A stretch of 64,000 nt of DNA, from contig NC_014212.1 of the NCBI RefSeq assembly GCF_000092125.1, forward strand, positions 392,001 through 456,000, read 5' to 3'. The position numbers were made by a program, and so were the translations under genes. The notes beneath the pieces were generated by a model. That model saw only the letters and a program-made list of their open reading frames with translations. It had not been told where the DNA came from and did not search any database. Source of the stretch: Allomeiothermus silvanus DSM 9946 (GTDB lineage: Bacteria; Deinococcota; Deinococci; Deinococcales; Thermaceae). Position 1 is the stretch's first letter, and every line of letters begins with the position of its first letter. Of this stretch, positions 42,497-55,931 are shown piece after piece.

Positions 42497-43072
42497 TCAG
42501 GTGTCGTTGGCCCGGGGTGCTGGCCCCTCGACCTCCGAGGTCCTCCCGCTACCCACTACGACCCGCGCCGGGCGCACCAGCATCTCGCCATACTTGAAGC
42601 CCTGTTGGTACACGTGGAGCACCTTGCCTTCTTCCCCTTCTACCGCCCCGATGGCCTCGTGATAGCGAGGGTCGAAGTCGGCGCCGACCCCGGCTACCGG
42701 CTCCACCCCGAGGCTCCCCAGGGTACGGCGGAAGTTTTCGACCACGCTCTTCACACCCGGGAGCAGTTCTTCGGGTTTGGCCTGGGCGAAGCTCAGCGCC
42801 CGCTCGAGGTCGTCCAGGGTAGGGAGCAAAGCCCGGATCGCTTCGAATTTGCCGCTACGCTGGGCATCGGCTAGTTCGGCGGCCATGCGCTTGCGGTAGT
42901 TGTCGAAATCGGCGTAAAGCCGGACATATTTGTCCTTGGCGGCCTTAAGTTCAGCCTGTAACAATTCGTTCTCACCTTTCAGGCGCTCTAGCTCGGAGAT
43001 TTCTGCCTCGGTCTGGGGGGGAGCCGGGGCAGTCTCGGGGCGAGCGGTTTCGTTGGGGTTTTCGGGGTTCAT
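42497..43072 (-). CDS. grpE: Nucleotide exchange factor GrpE
   Basis: The 191-residue protein has an acidic, Pro-rich N-terminus, a long coiled coil (about 28-90: [31 protein letters not shown]) and the beta domain ending with [20 protein letters not shown]. It releases ADP from DnaK and acts as a thermosensor. 47 bases separate it from dnaK and 31 from dnaJ. Confidence 0.95.
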   Translation of the reverse strand: MNPENPNETARPETAPAPPQTEAEISELERLKGENELLQAELKAAKDKYVRLYADFDNYRKRMAAELADAQRSGKFEAIRALLPTLDDLERALSFAQAKPEELLPGVKSVVENFRRTLGSLGVEPVAGVGADFDPRYHEAIGAVEGEEGKVLHVYQQGFKYGEMLVRPARVVVGSGRTSEVEGPAPRANDT

Positions 43073-43119
43073 CGTGCCTCCAGCCTGGCTCGTGGCCCGC
43101 GGGCCACGGGCCCGAGCGC

Positions 43120-44994
<1,875 letters not shown>

Positions 44995-45077
44995 CTTCGT
45001 CACCTCGTCAGTGTGGTTGCCAACCCTGACTAAGGGTGGCTCACTAGTCATTAGCCTAGCTTTTCTACTGAGCTATG

Positions 45078-45106
45078 TCAATAGACTTGAGCGTACCATT
45101 ATCAAG
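45078..45106 (-). promoter_or_regulatory. dnaK promoter with HAIR-like operator
   Basis: -35 TTGATA (45100-45105), 16-base spacer, -10 TATTGA (45078-45083). CTTGAGC-N7-TATCAAG (45086-45106, plus strand) is the operator. A leader of about 77 bases would follow before the ATG. The -10 box is weaker than at clpB and hsp20. Confidence 0.72.
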
Positions 45107-45254
45107 TTAGGGTTCCTATGGGCGCGCGACACCAGGTGGGGTAGCGCGGCTTCACCCCGGCCTCCGGGTGAGGAGTCTAGCCGGGGAGAGTGGTGTTTTA
45201 ACTACCTTCGGCTCATCCTCAAGGTGTACCCTTAGTCATACGAGGAACCTAGAG

Positions 45255-47135
45255 ATGAACCGACTCCCCTTCAACCTTTGGATTGTGCTGATCGCCGCTA
45301 TTCTCATTGCCTGGGCGTTTAGCCTGGCGGGCACACAAAACCAGCCGGGAAGCATCGGCTATGCCACTTTTGTGCAAGAGGTAGAGCGCAACCGGGTGCA
45401 GGAGATTACCATCGAGGGAACCCGCCTCACGGGCCGACTTTCCGATGGGGAGCGTTTCACCACCTACGCCACCCAACCCCCCAGCGATACCACGGTGCGG
45501 GACTGGATCAAGAGGGGGATTAACGTGGTTGTGGCGGCCCCACCCCGGGACAACCCCTTTGCTGGTATCCTGATCCCGATCCTGGTGCTGGTGCTCATCT
45601 TTGGGCTTTTCTGGTACTTCTCGCGCAACTTCCGTGGCGGTGGCAACGACGGGGCTTTCAGCTTTACCAAGAGCCGGGCTAAGGTGCTCACCGAGGCTCC
45701 CAAGACCAACTTCCGTGACGTGGCGGGTTGCGACGAGGCCAAGGAGGAACTCAAGGAACTGGTAGAGTTCCTCAAAAATCCCGGTCGCTTCCACGAGATG
45801 GGGGCCCGCATTCCCAAGGGGGTACTGCTGGTAGGGCCGCCGGGATCGGGCAAGACCCACATCGCCCGCGCGGTAGCGGGGGAGGCCAAGGTTCCCTTCA
45901 TCACTGCCTCGGGCTCGGACTTCGTGGAGATGTTCGTGGGCGTGGGAGCGGCCCGCGTGCGCGACCTCTTCGAGACCGCCAAGCGCCACGCGCCCTGCAT
46001 CATTTTCATCGACGAGATCGACGCGGTGGGCCGCCGCCGGGGGGGAGGTGTAGGGGGCGGCAACGACGAGCGTGAGCAGACCCTGAACCAACTGCTAGTC
46101 GAGATGGACGGCTTCGAGAAGGAGACCAGCATCATCGTGATGGCCGCGACTAACCGTCCAGACGTGCTCGACCCGGCCCTGTTGCGCCCAGGCCGTTTCG
46201 ACCGCCAAGTGCCCATCGATGCTCCCGATGTCAAGGGGCGCGAGCAGATCCTCAAGATCCATTCCAAGGGTAAACCCTTAGGCGAAGACGTAGATTTGGC
46301 GCTTTTGGCCAAGCGCACCCCCGGTTTTGTGGGGGCTGACCTGGAGAACCTCCTCAACGAAGCCGCTCTCCTGGCAGCCCGCGACGGGCGTAAAAAGATC
46401 GCCATGAAAGACCTCGAGGAGGCTGCCGACCGGGTGCTTATGGGTCCGGCCCGCAAGAGCCTGGTGATTACCCCCAAGGACCGGGAGGTCACCGCCTATC
46501 ACGAGGCCGGACACGCCTTGGCCGCCCACTTCCTGGAGAATGCTGACCCTGTACACAAGCTCACCATCGTGCCGCGTGGGCGGGCTATGGGCTTTATGAT
46601 GCCCAGCCGGCAGGACACCCTGCACTGGTCGAAGAAGCGCCTGACCGATCAGATTGCGGTGGCGTTGGCCGGCCGGGTAGCCGAAGAGTTGGTGTTTGAC
46701 GACGTGACCACCGGAGCTGAGAACGACTTCCGCCAGGCTACCGACCTGGCGCGGCGCATGATCACCGAGTGGGGCATGCACAAGGACTTTGGCCCGGTGG
46801 CCTACCAGGTGCGGGAGGATACCTACCTGGGTGGCTACGACGTGCGCCAGTACTCCGAGGAAACGGCCCGCCGTATTGACGAGGCAGTAAAGGCGTTGCT
46901 CGAGGAGCAGCGCGAACGGGTGGTCAAGCTCCTGACCGAGAAGCGGGATGTCCTCGAGCGGGTAACCCAAGCCCTCCTGGAGTACGAAACCCTCAATGCC
47001 GAGCAGTTCGTTCGGGTGGTAGAGGGCTTGCCGGTGGAGGAACCTCCCTCCGAGCCGCCCAAGGACAAGGAGGAGAAAGAAGTTCCCCGCATCGTGCCCA
47101 AGATCAAGCCAGGAGGTGCGCTGGGTGGGGCATGA
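45255..47135 (+). CDS. ftsH: ATP-dependent zinc metalloprotease FtsH
   Basis: A membrane-anchored AAA+ protease for quality control of membrane and regulatory proteins. The 626-residue protein has two membrane helices (about 7-24 and 98-117) around a periplasmic domain, Walker A GPPGSGKT (about 194-201), Walker [12 protein letters not shown], the SRH region and the zinc motif HEAGH (416-420). ATG 45255 follows GAGGAACC; earlier starts are rejected since they precede the signal-anchor helix. It is divergent from dnaK, 260 bases apart. Confidence 0.97.
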   Translation: MNRLPFNLWIVLIAAILIAWAFSLAGTQNQPGSIGYATFVQEVERNRVQEITIEGTRLTGRLSDGERFTTYATQPPSDTTVRDWIKRGINVVVAAPPRDNPFAGILIPILVLVLIFGLFWYFSRNFRGGGNDGAFSFTKSRAKVLTEAPKTNFRDVAGCDEAKEELKELVEFLKNPGRFHEMGARIPKGVLLVGPPGSGKTHIARAVAGEAKVPFITASGSDFVEMFVGVGAARVRDLFETAKRHAPCIIFIDEIDAVGRRRGGGVGGGNDEREQTLNQLLVEMDGFEKETSIIVMAATNRPDVLDPALLRPGRFDRQVPIDAPDVKGREQILKIHSKGKPLGEDVDLALLAKRTPGFVGADLENLLNEAALLAARDGRKKIAMKDLEEAADRVLMGPARKSLVITPKDREVTAYHEAGHALAAHFLENADPVHKLTIVPRGRAMGFMMPSRQDTLHWSKKRLTDQIAVALAGRVAEELVFDDVTTGAENDFRQATDLARRMITEWGMHKDFGPVAYQVREDTYLGGYDVRQYSEETARRIDEAVKALLEEQRERVVKLLTEKRDVLERVTQALLEYETLNAEQFVRVVEGLPVEEPPSEPPKDKEEKEVPRIVPKIKPGGALGGA

Positions 47136-47249
47136 CCCCCGGTTGTGGTTATGGAAGCTCCGGGCGTGCGCGCAACCTCACACGCCACCTAGACGGTTCA
47201 AGCTTAGACTAGCGAAGATTGGCCGCGCTTAGCGGCTAAGGAGGAAAAC

Positions 47250-47780
47250 ATGGCGGTAAAAAGACTTAAAGCGAATTCCAAAGGTGAGCCGAGGCTTCTC
47301 CCTACGCACAACGACCTCGCCGCTGACGTTCGCCACGCGGTGGTGGCGCTGCTGCAGCCCCGCCTCGCCGACGCGGTAGACCTGCACTGGCAGGCCAAGC
47401 AGGCCCACTGGAACGTAAAGGGACCGAATTTCATTGGACTGCACGAACTCTTCGACCGCGTGGCCGAGGCTGTGGACGAGTGGGCCGACCTCTTAGCCGA
47501 ACGCATCGTCCAACTCGGCGGGATTGCTGAGGGCACCATTCAAGTGGCTGCCGGACGATCGGCCTTGCCCGATTACCCCCTGCACGCCACGGATTGGGCT
47601 GAGCACGTCGAGGCGGTTTCCCAATCCCTCTCGAGCTTTGGCCAGGCAGTCCGACAAGCGATCGGCCAGACGAGCGAGCTAGGGGACCAGGATACGGCTG
47701 ACATCTGTACCGAAATCTCGCGCGCGGTGGACAAGATGCTGTGGTTCGTGGAGGCGCACGGTCAGGGTAATGGGCAATAA
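47250..47780 (+). CDS. dps: Dps-type ferritin-like DNA-protecting protein
   Basis: The 176-residue protein matches Dps: DLHWQAKQAHWNVKGPNFIGLH carries the His and the following HELFD...DEWADLLAER carries the Asp/Glu ferroxidase ligands shared between subunits. It oxidises Fe(II) with peroxide and may bind DNA through its Lys/Arg-rich N-terminal tail (MAVKRLKANSKGEPR). TAAGGAGG lies ahead of the ATG. It is followed by MITE-like copy B. Confidence 0.94.
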   Translation: MAVKRLKANSKGEPRLLPTHNDLAADVRHAVVALLQPRLADAVDLHWQAKQAHWNVKGPNFIGLHELFDRVAEAVDEWADLLAERIVQLGGIAEGTIQVAAGRSALPDYPLHATDWAEHVEAVSQSLSSFGQAVRQAIGQTSELGDQDTADICTEISRAVDKMLWFVEAHGQGNGQ

Positions 47781-47863
47781 CCCCAGCTTGAACCGGTCTG
47801 CTCGGGGCTAGCCTACAGCAAAAGCGGCCATATCGAGGCCGGAAAAATCCTACAGAACCCGCT

Positions 47864-47996
47864 CTAATACCAGATTCGGTTAGTTCGGCGCCGGATGGCG
47901 CCGAACTAACCCGACCGAAGGGAGTGCTCTAGGATTCAAAAAGATAGCCTCTGGGGGCCTTTGGTTTGGATGATTATCTTTTTGAATCCGGTATAA
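47864..47996 (+). mobile_element. MITE-like element, copy B
   Basis: 133 bases related in reverse complement to 23194-23364. Terminal inverted repeats CTAATACCAGATTC and GAATCCGGTATAA are kept. The two internal hairpins are kept with different bases: GGCGCCGAACTAA pairs with TTAGTTCGGCGCC, and the GGATTCAAAAAGATA arm pairs with TATCTTTTTGAATCC. It lies downstream of dps and upstream (3' side) of the HU gene. Confidence 0.75.
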
Positions 47997-48095
47997 CCGG
48001 AGAGGGCGGGTGTTCCTGGGAACCCAGATAAGTGCTTGGGATAAGAAGCGAACGGGAGACGCAACGCGCCCCCCGCTGGAAGGGAAGGTAAGAAC

Positions 48096-48386
48096 TTACT
48101 TCTTAACTTTCTCCTTCAGGGCCTTGCCGGGCTTGAACGCCGGGTATGAAGAAGCAGGGATCTTGATCTTCTGGGTGGTGCCGGGCTTCACGCCGGTGCG
48201 GGCCTTGCGCTTACGGACCTCGAAGGTGCCGAAGCCGGTGAGCTGCACCTTGTTGCCACTTGCCAAAGCATCTTGCAGGTGGCTCAGGAAGTGGTCCACC
48301 GCGGTCTTGGCATCCTTTTTCTTCATACCGCTCGAGCTAGCGATCATATCGATCAGATCGGCTTTGGTCTTGGTCTTCTTAGCCAT
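48096..48386 (-). CDS. hup: DNA-binding protein HU
   Basis: A 96-residue nucleoid protein of the HU/IHF family. KADLIDMIASSSGMKKKDAK forms the helical base, LTGFGTFEVRKRKARTG is the hallmark, and the arm KIPASSYPAFKPGKALKE follows. Lys-rich at both ends. TAGGAGGTGACGA precedes the ATG, and a good promoter lies at 48418-48447. Confidence 0.96.
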   Translation of the reverse strand: MAKKTKTKADLIDMIASSSGMKKKDAKTAVDHFLSHLQDALASGNKVQLTGFGTFEVRKRKARTGVKPGTTQKIKIPASSYPAFKPGKALKEKVKK

Positions 48387-48417
48387 TCGTCACCTCCTAG
48401 ATTTCCCTTCGCCAACG

Positions 48418-48447
48418 ACTATAGCACACCTGAGCCGCAAAATGCAA
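48418..48447 (-). promoter_or_regulatory. HU gene promoter
   Basis: -35 TTGCAT (48442-48447), 18-base spacer, -10 TATAGT (48418-48423), then a short leader with TAGGAGG before the ATG at 48386. Confidence 0.65.
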
Positions 48448-48477
48448 GCTGGTGGGCGGGTTTCTTTCTCTTAATGC

Positions 48478-49116
48478 TTAGACTTTCAACTGTGCAAGAT
48501 TTGGGTCGGGATGGTACTTGGGTGGCAAAAGCGCGATAACTGCGGCTTCGATTTGTTGTGTGAGCGTATCGAGCGCTTGGTGATCGAGCTTTTGTTCACT
48601 TACTGGGATGGGCTTCCCGAAAACTACCTTGATGGGGCGGCGCAGGTAGATTTTTCGCCCATAAGGCCAGGCCTCGTAGCTGCCGATCACCCCCACCGGG
48701 ACGACGGTAGCCCCGGTCCGGGCGGCGATGGCGGCTACCCCGGTTTTGAAAGGTAAGACTTTGCCTTCGCGTCCCCGGGTTCCCGAGGGGAAGATGCCGA
48801 AGGCTTTTCCCTCCCTGAGCACCCGGATGGCTGCTTTGATGGCCCCTAGGTCGCCGGTTCCGCGCTCTACTGGGATCACGTACAGCCGAGGCAGCAGCCA
48901 AGAGAGTATGGGCATCTTGAAAAGCTCAGAGCGGGCCATGAACACTACCGGACGGCGAATACCCGAACCGACAGCGATGGGATCCAGGATGGAGAGATGG
49001 TTGGCGGCCAGGATCACAGGTCCGGTTTCGGGAACGTTTTCTGCGCCTTCCACTCGGTAGCCGAACAAAATCCGCAGCAAGAAGTTAGCAATATACCAGG
49101 CGATGCGATAGACCAT
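48478..49116 (-). CDS. plsC: 1-acyl-sn-glycerol-3-phosphate acyltransferase
   Basis: PlsC acylates lysophosphatidic acid in membrane phospholipid synthesis. The 212-residue protein has an N-terminal membrane segment, the catalytic NHLSILDP (H-x4-D), ELFKMPILSWLL, and FPSGTRGREGK (the substrate-binding EGTR-like motif with Ser in place of Glu). VPVGVIGSYE follows. ATG 49116. It is a lone gene; acyl-chain preference is unknown. Confidence 0.92.
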   Translation of the reverse strand: MVYRIAWYIANFLLRILFGYRVEGAENVPETGPVILAANHLSILDPIAVGSGIRRPVVFMARSELFKMPILSWLLPRLYVIPVERGTGDLGAIKAAIRVLREGKAFGIFPSGTRGREGKVLPFKTGVAAIAARTGATVVPVGVIGSYEAWPYGRKIYLRRPIKVVFGKPIPVSEQKLDHQALDTLTQQIEAAVIALLPPKYHPDPNLAQLKV

Positions 49117-49223
49117 GAAGATAGCTTATCGTGGCAGCGGCCAGAAGGCTTGGACTTTGGCGCTTGGGGGAGTCGTAGGCCAAGCACTGGGGTCAGAAAC
49201 GGCGGGAGGATAGGGGCCCGCCC

Positions 49224-50768
49224 TCACAAATACAGGGTAGGGTCGGCTTCGGGAAAGGGGTTATCGAGGAACTCGAGCTCTGCCAGGCGGGCCAGGTCCA
49301 CGGCCTCGCTGTGCAACATAGCCTCGAGTTCGGTGAAGCGGGCAGCGTGATCGGTATAGCGCTGCCGGGCGTACTCTGGGGCTTGGCCGGTTTCGATGAG
49401 GAAGGGCCAGTCCGAGGCCTCCAGCAACAGCAGTTCGCGCACCATCTGGCGCAGGATACGCCGGGAGGCACTGCTTTCCCGCCGGGTGTTCTTGACCGCT
49501 TCCTTCATGCGGGCTTCGGCCTGGTATACCTGAGTCCAATAGTCCTGGGTGGCGGGGTTTTGCCAGATCTGGTGCATCCCGCCTAGGCCCCAGGAGCCTT
49601 CGGGGAGGGCGGTGCGGGTGGCGGGGCCGCGGGTGGCGTTACGGGCGGTTTGCGCGGCAATGTTTCCGGAGCGGTGCAGTTCGCGGTAGACAGCCTCGAG
49701 CCAGATCGGACCCTCGTGCCACCAGTGGCCGAATAGCTCAGCATCGTAGGCCGCGCAGATCACCCCGTCGGGGTGCTGAGCCGCCAACCGCGAGAGCAAG
49801 CCCACAAAGTGCCGGGCGTGCTGGTGGGCCAAGGCAGCGGCGGCCTCAGGGTCGTAGGGCTCTTTGGCCCCCAGCTCTACGCTGCGCTCGGTGATCTTCC
49901 AGTGGTGCAGTCCGGAGGTGGCGTCCTTGCGGTGGAACTCGCGGTAGTCGCCCGCGCCGGGATACCCTAAGTCGTTGCTCCAGACCTGGAGGGTGGTCTC
50001 GCGGTTGCGGGCCAGCAGGCGCAAGCCAGAATTTAGCTCCAACACGTGGTATAGCGCCTCGCTGCTTTCCCCCGGCGTGGGGCCTATTCCGGCATACGGC
50101 GGCAAGGTCCCACCTCCCTCGACCAGATGGGCATCCACAAAGGTGTACCGCAGCCCGGCTTTCATCAGCAGCTCGTCGAGGCCTGCCCGGCCTTCTTTGC
50201 GGGGCCGGTAAGCCATCTCCGGCAGCCAGAAGCCGCTGGGTTCACGGCGATAGTGGCGGCGATAGGCCTCGAGCCCGGTCTTGATCTGCGCCCACACTGC
50301 GGTATCGGAACCCAATAGGGGCAGGTAGGCGTGGGTGGCGGCGCTGGAGATGATCTCGATCTGTCCCCTCTCCTGGGCTTGGGCGAAAAAGCTCACCAGG
50401 TCCCCATGGAGGGCTTCGTACTGCGCGAGCGCGGCCTGCCAGTAGCCCAGTTGGTAGCGGGCGCTAACCGCAAGAGAGGTTCCGGAGAAGCGCTCCACGT
50501 CCCCCCTGGCCCGCTCGAGGCGGTCTTGGATATAGGCCCGGCAGCCCTCCTTGACCTTAGGATCTACGAGTTGCTCGGTGAGGATGGGGGTGATGCCCAA
50601 GGTGAGGGGAGCCGGGATACCGTCGACCTCGAGGCGCTGGAGCATCCGGGTGAGGGGTAGGTATACCTCGGCGACGGCTTCATAAAGGGTTTCCTCGCCG
50701 AAAGGCCACATCCCATGCGCCCGCACATACGGCAGATGGGAGTGCAACACCAACACGAAACGGGTCAT
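49224..50768 (-). CDS. 1,4-alpha-glucan branching enzyme, GH57 type
   Basis: The 514-residue protein fits the thermophilic GH57 branching enzymes (about 520 residues in Thermus). VLVLHSHLPYVR is the first conserved region, GFWLPEMAYRPR holds the catalytic Glu, and CAAYDAELFGHWWHEGP the catalytic Asp. It makes alpha-1,6 branches in glycogen. GH57 alpha-amylases are the alternative, but length and C-terminal layout favour the branching enzyme. It stands alone, without other glycogen genes. Confidence 0.9.
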   Translation of the reverse strand: MTRFVLVLHSHLPYVRAHGMWPFGEETLYEAVAEVYLPLTRMLQRLEVDGIPAPLTLGITPILTEQLVDPKVKEGCRAYIQDRLERARGDVERFSGTSLAVSARYQLGYWQAALAQYEALHGDLVSFFAQAQERGQIEIISSAATHAYLPLLGSDTAVWAQIKTGLEAYRRHYRREPSGFWLPEMAYRPRKEGRAGLDELLMKAGLRYTFVDAHLVEGGGTLPPYAGIGPTPGESSEALYHVLELNSGLRLLARNRETTLQVWSNDLGYPGAGDYREFHRKDATSGLHHWKITERSVELGAKEPYDPEAAAALAHQHARHFVGLLSRLAAQHPDGVICAAYDAELFGHWWHEGPIWLEAVYRELHRSGNIAAQTARNATRGPATRTALPEGSWGLGGMHQIWQNPATQDYWTQVYQAEARMKEAVKNTRRESSASRRILRQMVRELLLLEASDWPFLIETGQAPEYARQRYTDHAARFTELEAMLHSEAVDLARLAELEFLDNPFPEADPTLYL

Positions 50769-50878
50769 AGGAGGTCTCAGGGGAAGGCCGAGGGTCCTAG
50801 GTCACCAGATCCGCCCCTCAGCGGTGGTCATTGTACTCTAAGCGGCAAATTTAAAAAAACATCCAGGCGAAGAACCCA

Positions 50879-51315
50879 ATGCGGTTCTTCACGGTTTTGG
50901 AAGACGGCTTGTTCTTAAGTAATATACCCCAAGTGACCCCGATTTACTGGATACTCACCTTCCTCTTCGCCCTGGCCTGCGTGCTGGCCTGGCGCCTGCA
51001 TGGCTCTGGTTACGGGTGGATCCCGCTTTTGCTGGTGGGGTTTGCCTGGGCCGGGGACTGGCTGTTTCTGGGGAGCCGTTCTGGGGGGTTGGTGGAGAGC
51101 CTAGGTGCCCTTTCGCTATTGATGTTGCTGCTGCTCAATAAAGCCCCGCCCCTCACCCCCCTGGATCGCCAGATGGTGCAGGGAACGGCAGGTGCATTCG
51201 CCTTGGTGGTGCTTATCTACGCGCTCATCCCCAGCCTGCGCTCGCTGGTTCCGCTGCTGGTCTTCGGGCTCATCTTGGTCTCGCTGGTGGTGTTCGCCCA
51301 GAGACCGCGCCAACC

Positions 51316-51319
<4 letters not shown>
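50879..51319 (+). CDS. Unknown four- to five-helix membrane protein
   Basis: The 146-residue protein has hydrophobic segments at about 22-40, 46-66, 72-86 and 103-140 and no recognised family motif. ATG 50879. The last codons overlap the end of lysZ on the other strand by four bases, so they are convergent. No function can be proposed. Confidence 0.65.
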
Positions 51320-53910
<2,591 letters not shown>

Positions 53911-53913
53911 ATC

Positions 53914-54759
53914 CTACCCCTTCCGCAGGCTCCAGGCGTACTCGAGGATCTTCCCCGGGATGTCCACGCCGGTGGTGCTCACCGAGTTCTTGAACTCCAT
54001 GGTGTGGTTGACTTCGTTGACCAACAGCCCTCGCTCGCTCTCGAAGAGGTCGATGGCCACCACCCCGCCCCCCACCGCCTGGGCAGCCCGTACGGCGACG
54101 TCGGCGAGTTCGGGCGTGAGGGGGCAGTTCGAGGCCTTGCCGCCGCGGGCGGTGTTGGTGATCCAGTGCTCGGAACTACGGTAGATGGCCCCGATGCAGG
54201 TGTTTCCCACCACGAAGGCGCGGATGTCGCGGCCCGGCTTGTTTACCAGCTCCTGGATGTAGTAGAGCTGGTGTTGGTAGCCGCCCAGAACCTCCTTGTG
54301 CTCCAAGACCGTCTCGGCGGCGTCGCGGTCGTTGATCTTAGAAAGCAGCCGGCCCCAACTCCCCACCACCGGCTTCATCACCACCGGGTAGCCCATCGCC
54401 TCGATGAGCTTGAGGGCTTCCTCGGCTTCGGTGGCGAGCGCGGTGCGGGGCTGCGGCACGCCGTGGGCCTCGAGGGCGCAGCTGGTGGCCCACTTGTCGC
54501 CGCAGACCTCGATCACCTCGGGGCGGTTTACCACCGGGATGCCCAGGCTGCTGAGGTAGCGGCTTACGGCCAGGCCCTTGCTCTGGCTCACTAATCGCTC
54601 GACGGCGCAGACCACGCCCTCGAGTTCGGCGGGGCGCTTCCCCAGATGCATGGGAAGCTGTTTGGCGTAGATCTTCTTGAAAGGGATGTCGAGCCGACGG
54701 GCGGCTTCGAAGAGCATCTCCTCATCGGGGCGGATACGGTCGTAGAGGATGGCTAGCAT
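53914..54759 (-). CDS. lysX: LysW--aminoadipate ligase
   Basis: LysX is the ATP-grasp enzyme that joins aminoadipate to the C-terminal Glu of LysW. The 281-residue protein has the RimK/ATP-grasp layout: [18 protein letters not shown] (ATP-binding loop), [30 protein letters not shown] and the metal-binding [18 protein letters not shown] 54759. It sits 77 bases downstream of lysW in the cluster. Confidence 0.94.
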   Translation of the reverse strand: MLAILYDRIRPDEEMLFEAARRLDIPFKKIYAKQLPMHLGKRPAELEGVVCAVERLVSQSKGLAVSRYLSSLGIPVVNRPEVIEVCGDKWATSCALEAHGVPQPRTALATEAEEALKLIEAMGYPVVMKPVVGSWGRLLSKINDRDAAETVLEHKEVLGGYQHQLYYIQELVNKPGRDIRAFVVGNTCIGAIYRSSEHWITNTARGGKASNCPLTPELADVAVRAAQAVGGGVVAIDLFESERGLLVNEVNHTMEFKNSVSTTGVDIPGKILEYAWSLRKG

Positions 54760-54836
54760 AAGGCACTCCGTGCCGCTAAACGCCGGGCGCCAGACGCCTA
54801 ACCGAATGATGTTAGACGTTCGACGGCGCTTCGCGC

Positions 54837-55010
54837 CTACTCTCCCCAGTCTTCCGCTTCCTCAGGGGCAGCCTCGAGCCGGGGTGGATCCAGGCTCACT
54901 ACCTCAAACTCCATGCCGGTCTCGTCGTCCACCACGATCTCGCCCAGCTCGGGGTTCTCCAAAACGATCTCTGCGCCGGTTTCCGGGTTGATAAAGGTGA
55001 CTTTTGCCAT
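54837..55010 (-). CDS. lysW: Amino-group carrier protein LysW, cysteine-less
   Basis: A 57-residue acidic carrier. It ends in EEAEDWGE, the conserved tail whose last Glu is joined to aminoadipate. The middle [10 protein letters not shown] and [12 protein letters not shown] also match LysW. In Thermus LysW two CxxC pairs bind zinc; here the matching sites read NPET and DDET, so all four Cys are absent. AAGGAG precedes the ATG. It is probably functional because the tail is intact and the gene is in the right place, but the fold must hold without zinc. Too short to be found by length cut-offs of 60 residues. Confidence 0.92.
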   Translation of the reverse strand: MAKVTFINPETGAEIVLENPELGEIVVDDETGMEFEVVSLDPPRLEAAPEEAEDWGE

Positions 55011-55061
55011 TCTTCAACTCCTTGACTGCGTATTGCCTAAAGCAGAAGCAGGAAATTACCC

Positions 55062-55391
55062 TCAGTTCAGGTATTCCGGTTCTCCCTCGTCCTCGTGAAC
55101 CTCTGACCAATCCGGCACGAAGGTGAAGCCGCAGTTCTCGCAGGTTACCGGCTCGCCTTCCTCGTCCGCCGAAATCGCGATCTGGGTTTCGCAGCGGGGG
55201 CAGTCCACGTAGAACTCGTGCAGATCGCCTTCCACTACCAATAGCTCGAGCGGTTCAATGGAGACGACCTCGAGGGTAGCCCCGCACGAAGGGCAGTCCA
55301 TCACGTCGCCTTCGGCAAGCGTGTCGTACTCTTCGGCAGACATATAGTTGGCCTCACCGCAGACCGGACAACTCACCTCGACCTCGTCCAT
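55062..55391 (-). CDS. LysW-like double zinc-ribbon protein
   Basis: The 109-residue acidic protein has two zinc ribbons, with CPVC (8-11) and CPSC, then CPRC and CENC. Around the first ribbon MDCPSCGATLEVVSIEPLELL strongly resembles LysW (Cys-containing) followed by the EVV-x-x-PL region. It does not end in EDWGE but in EPEYLN. It lies between hacB and lysW with short gaps. It may descend from a LysW duplication or act with LysX/Y/Z as a separate metal-binding partner. Function unknown. Confidence 0.75.
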   Translation of the reverse strand: MDEVEVSCPVCGEANYMSAEEYDTLAEGDVMDCPSCGATLEVVSIEPLELLVVEGDLHEFYVDCPRCETQIAISADEEGEPVTCENCGFTFVPDWSEVHEDEGEPEYLN

Positions 55392-55412
55392 AACCCTCCC
55401 CCTCCCTAAAGT

Positions 55413-55913
55413 TTACGACGGACTCTCGCCCGGGAATCTTCCATGCTTTTTGTAGTACTCCAAGATCGATCCCTCTTTGAGGGCCTCGAGAAGGAAATCG
55501 GGTGGGGGCTTGAGCTGGAAAGTCTCCGTGCCCCGTTTGAGAATGCCCTTCTCGAACTCGAGTTCTACCTCGTCTCCGTCGTGCAAAGCGTCCACCACCT
55601 CAGGAGACTCGAAAGGCATGATACCCAGGTTGACCAGGTTGCGGTAGAAGATGCGGGCGTAGCTCTTGGCGATGATGGCCTTCAAGCCCAGCTTCTTCAG
55701 TGCTTCTGGAGCATACTCACGCGAAGAGCCCAGGCCGGTGTTCTTGCCACAGACCAGAATGTCGCCCGGTTTGTAGTCGGGAGCAAATTCGGGGCGAAAG
55801 TGGGCGAAGGCGTAGGTGTGGAACTTGTCCTCCCCGACCATAAAGGGGGCGTATTTCCCTGGCAGGATGTCGTCGGTGTTGATCGAGTCGCCAAATTTCC
55901 AGATGCGTGCCAT
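55413..55913 (-). CDS. hacB: Homoaconitase small subunit
   Basis: This is the swivel domain partner of HacA in the conversion of homocitrate to homoisocitrate. The 166-residue product has WKFGDSINTDDILPGKY at the N-terminus and GLGSSREYAPEAL (substrate-binding Ser-Arg), as in LeuD/AcnD-like small subunits. Start ATG 55913; a six-codon-longer reading is not needed. It follows hacA by 18 bases. The homoaconitase role over isopropylmalate isomerase is inferred from the lysine cluster (lysU of Thermus). Confidence 0.92.
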   Translation of the reverse strand: MARIWKFGDSINTDDILPGKYAPFMVGEDKFHTYAFAHFRPEFAPDYKPGDILVCGKNTGLGSSREYAPEALKKLGLKAIIAKSYARIFYRNLVNLGIMPFESPEVVDALHDGDEVELEFEKGILKRGTETFQLKPPPDFLLEALKEGSILEYYKKHGRFPGESPS

Positions 55914-55931
55914 TCGGTCTCCAAAAGCCAC

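Noticed and set aside
45249-46091. 280-codon minus-strand ORF
   Set aside because: Antisense to ftsH with no recognisable features.
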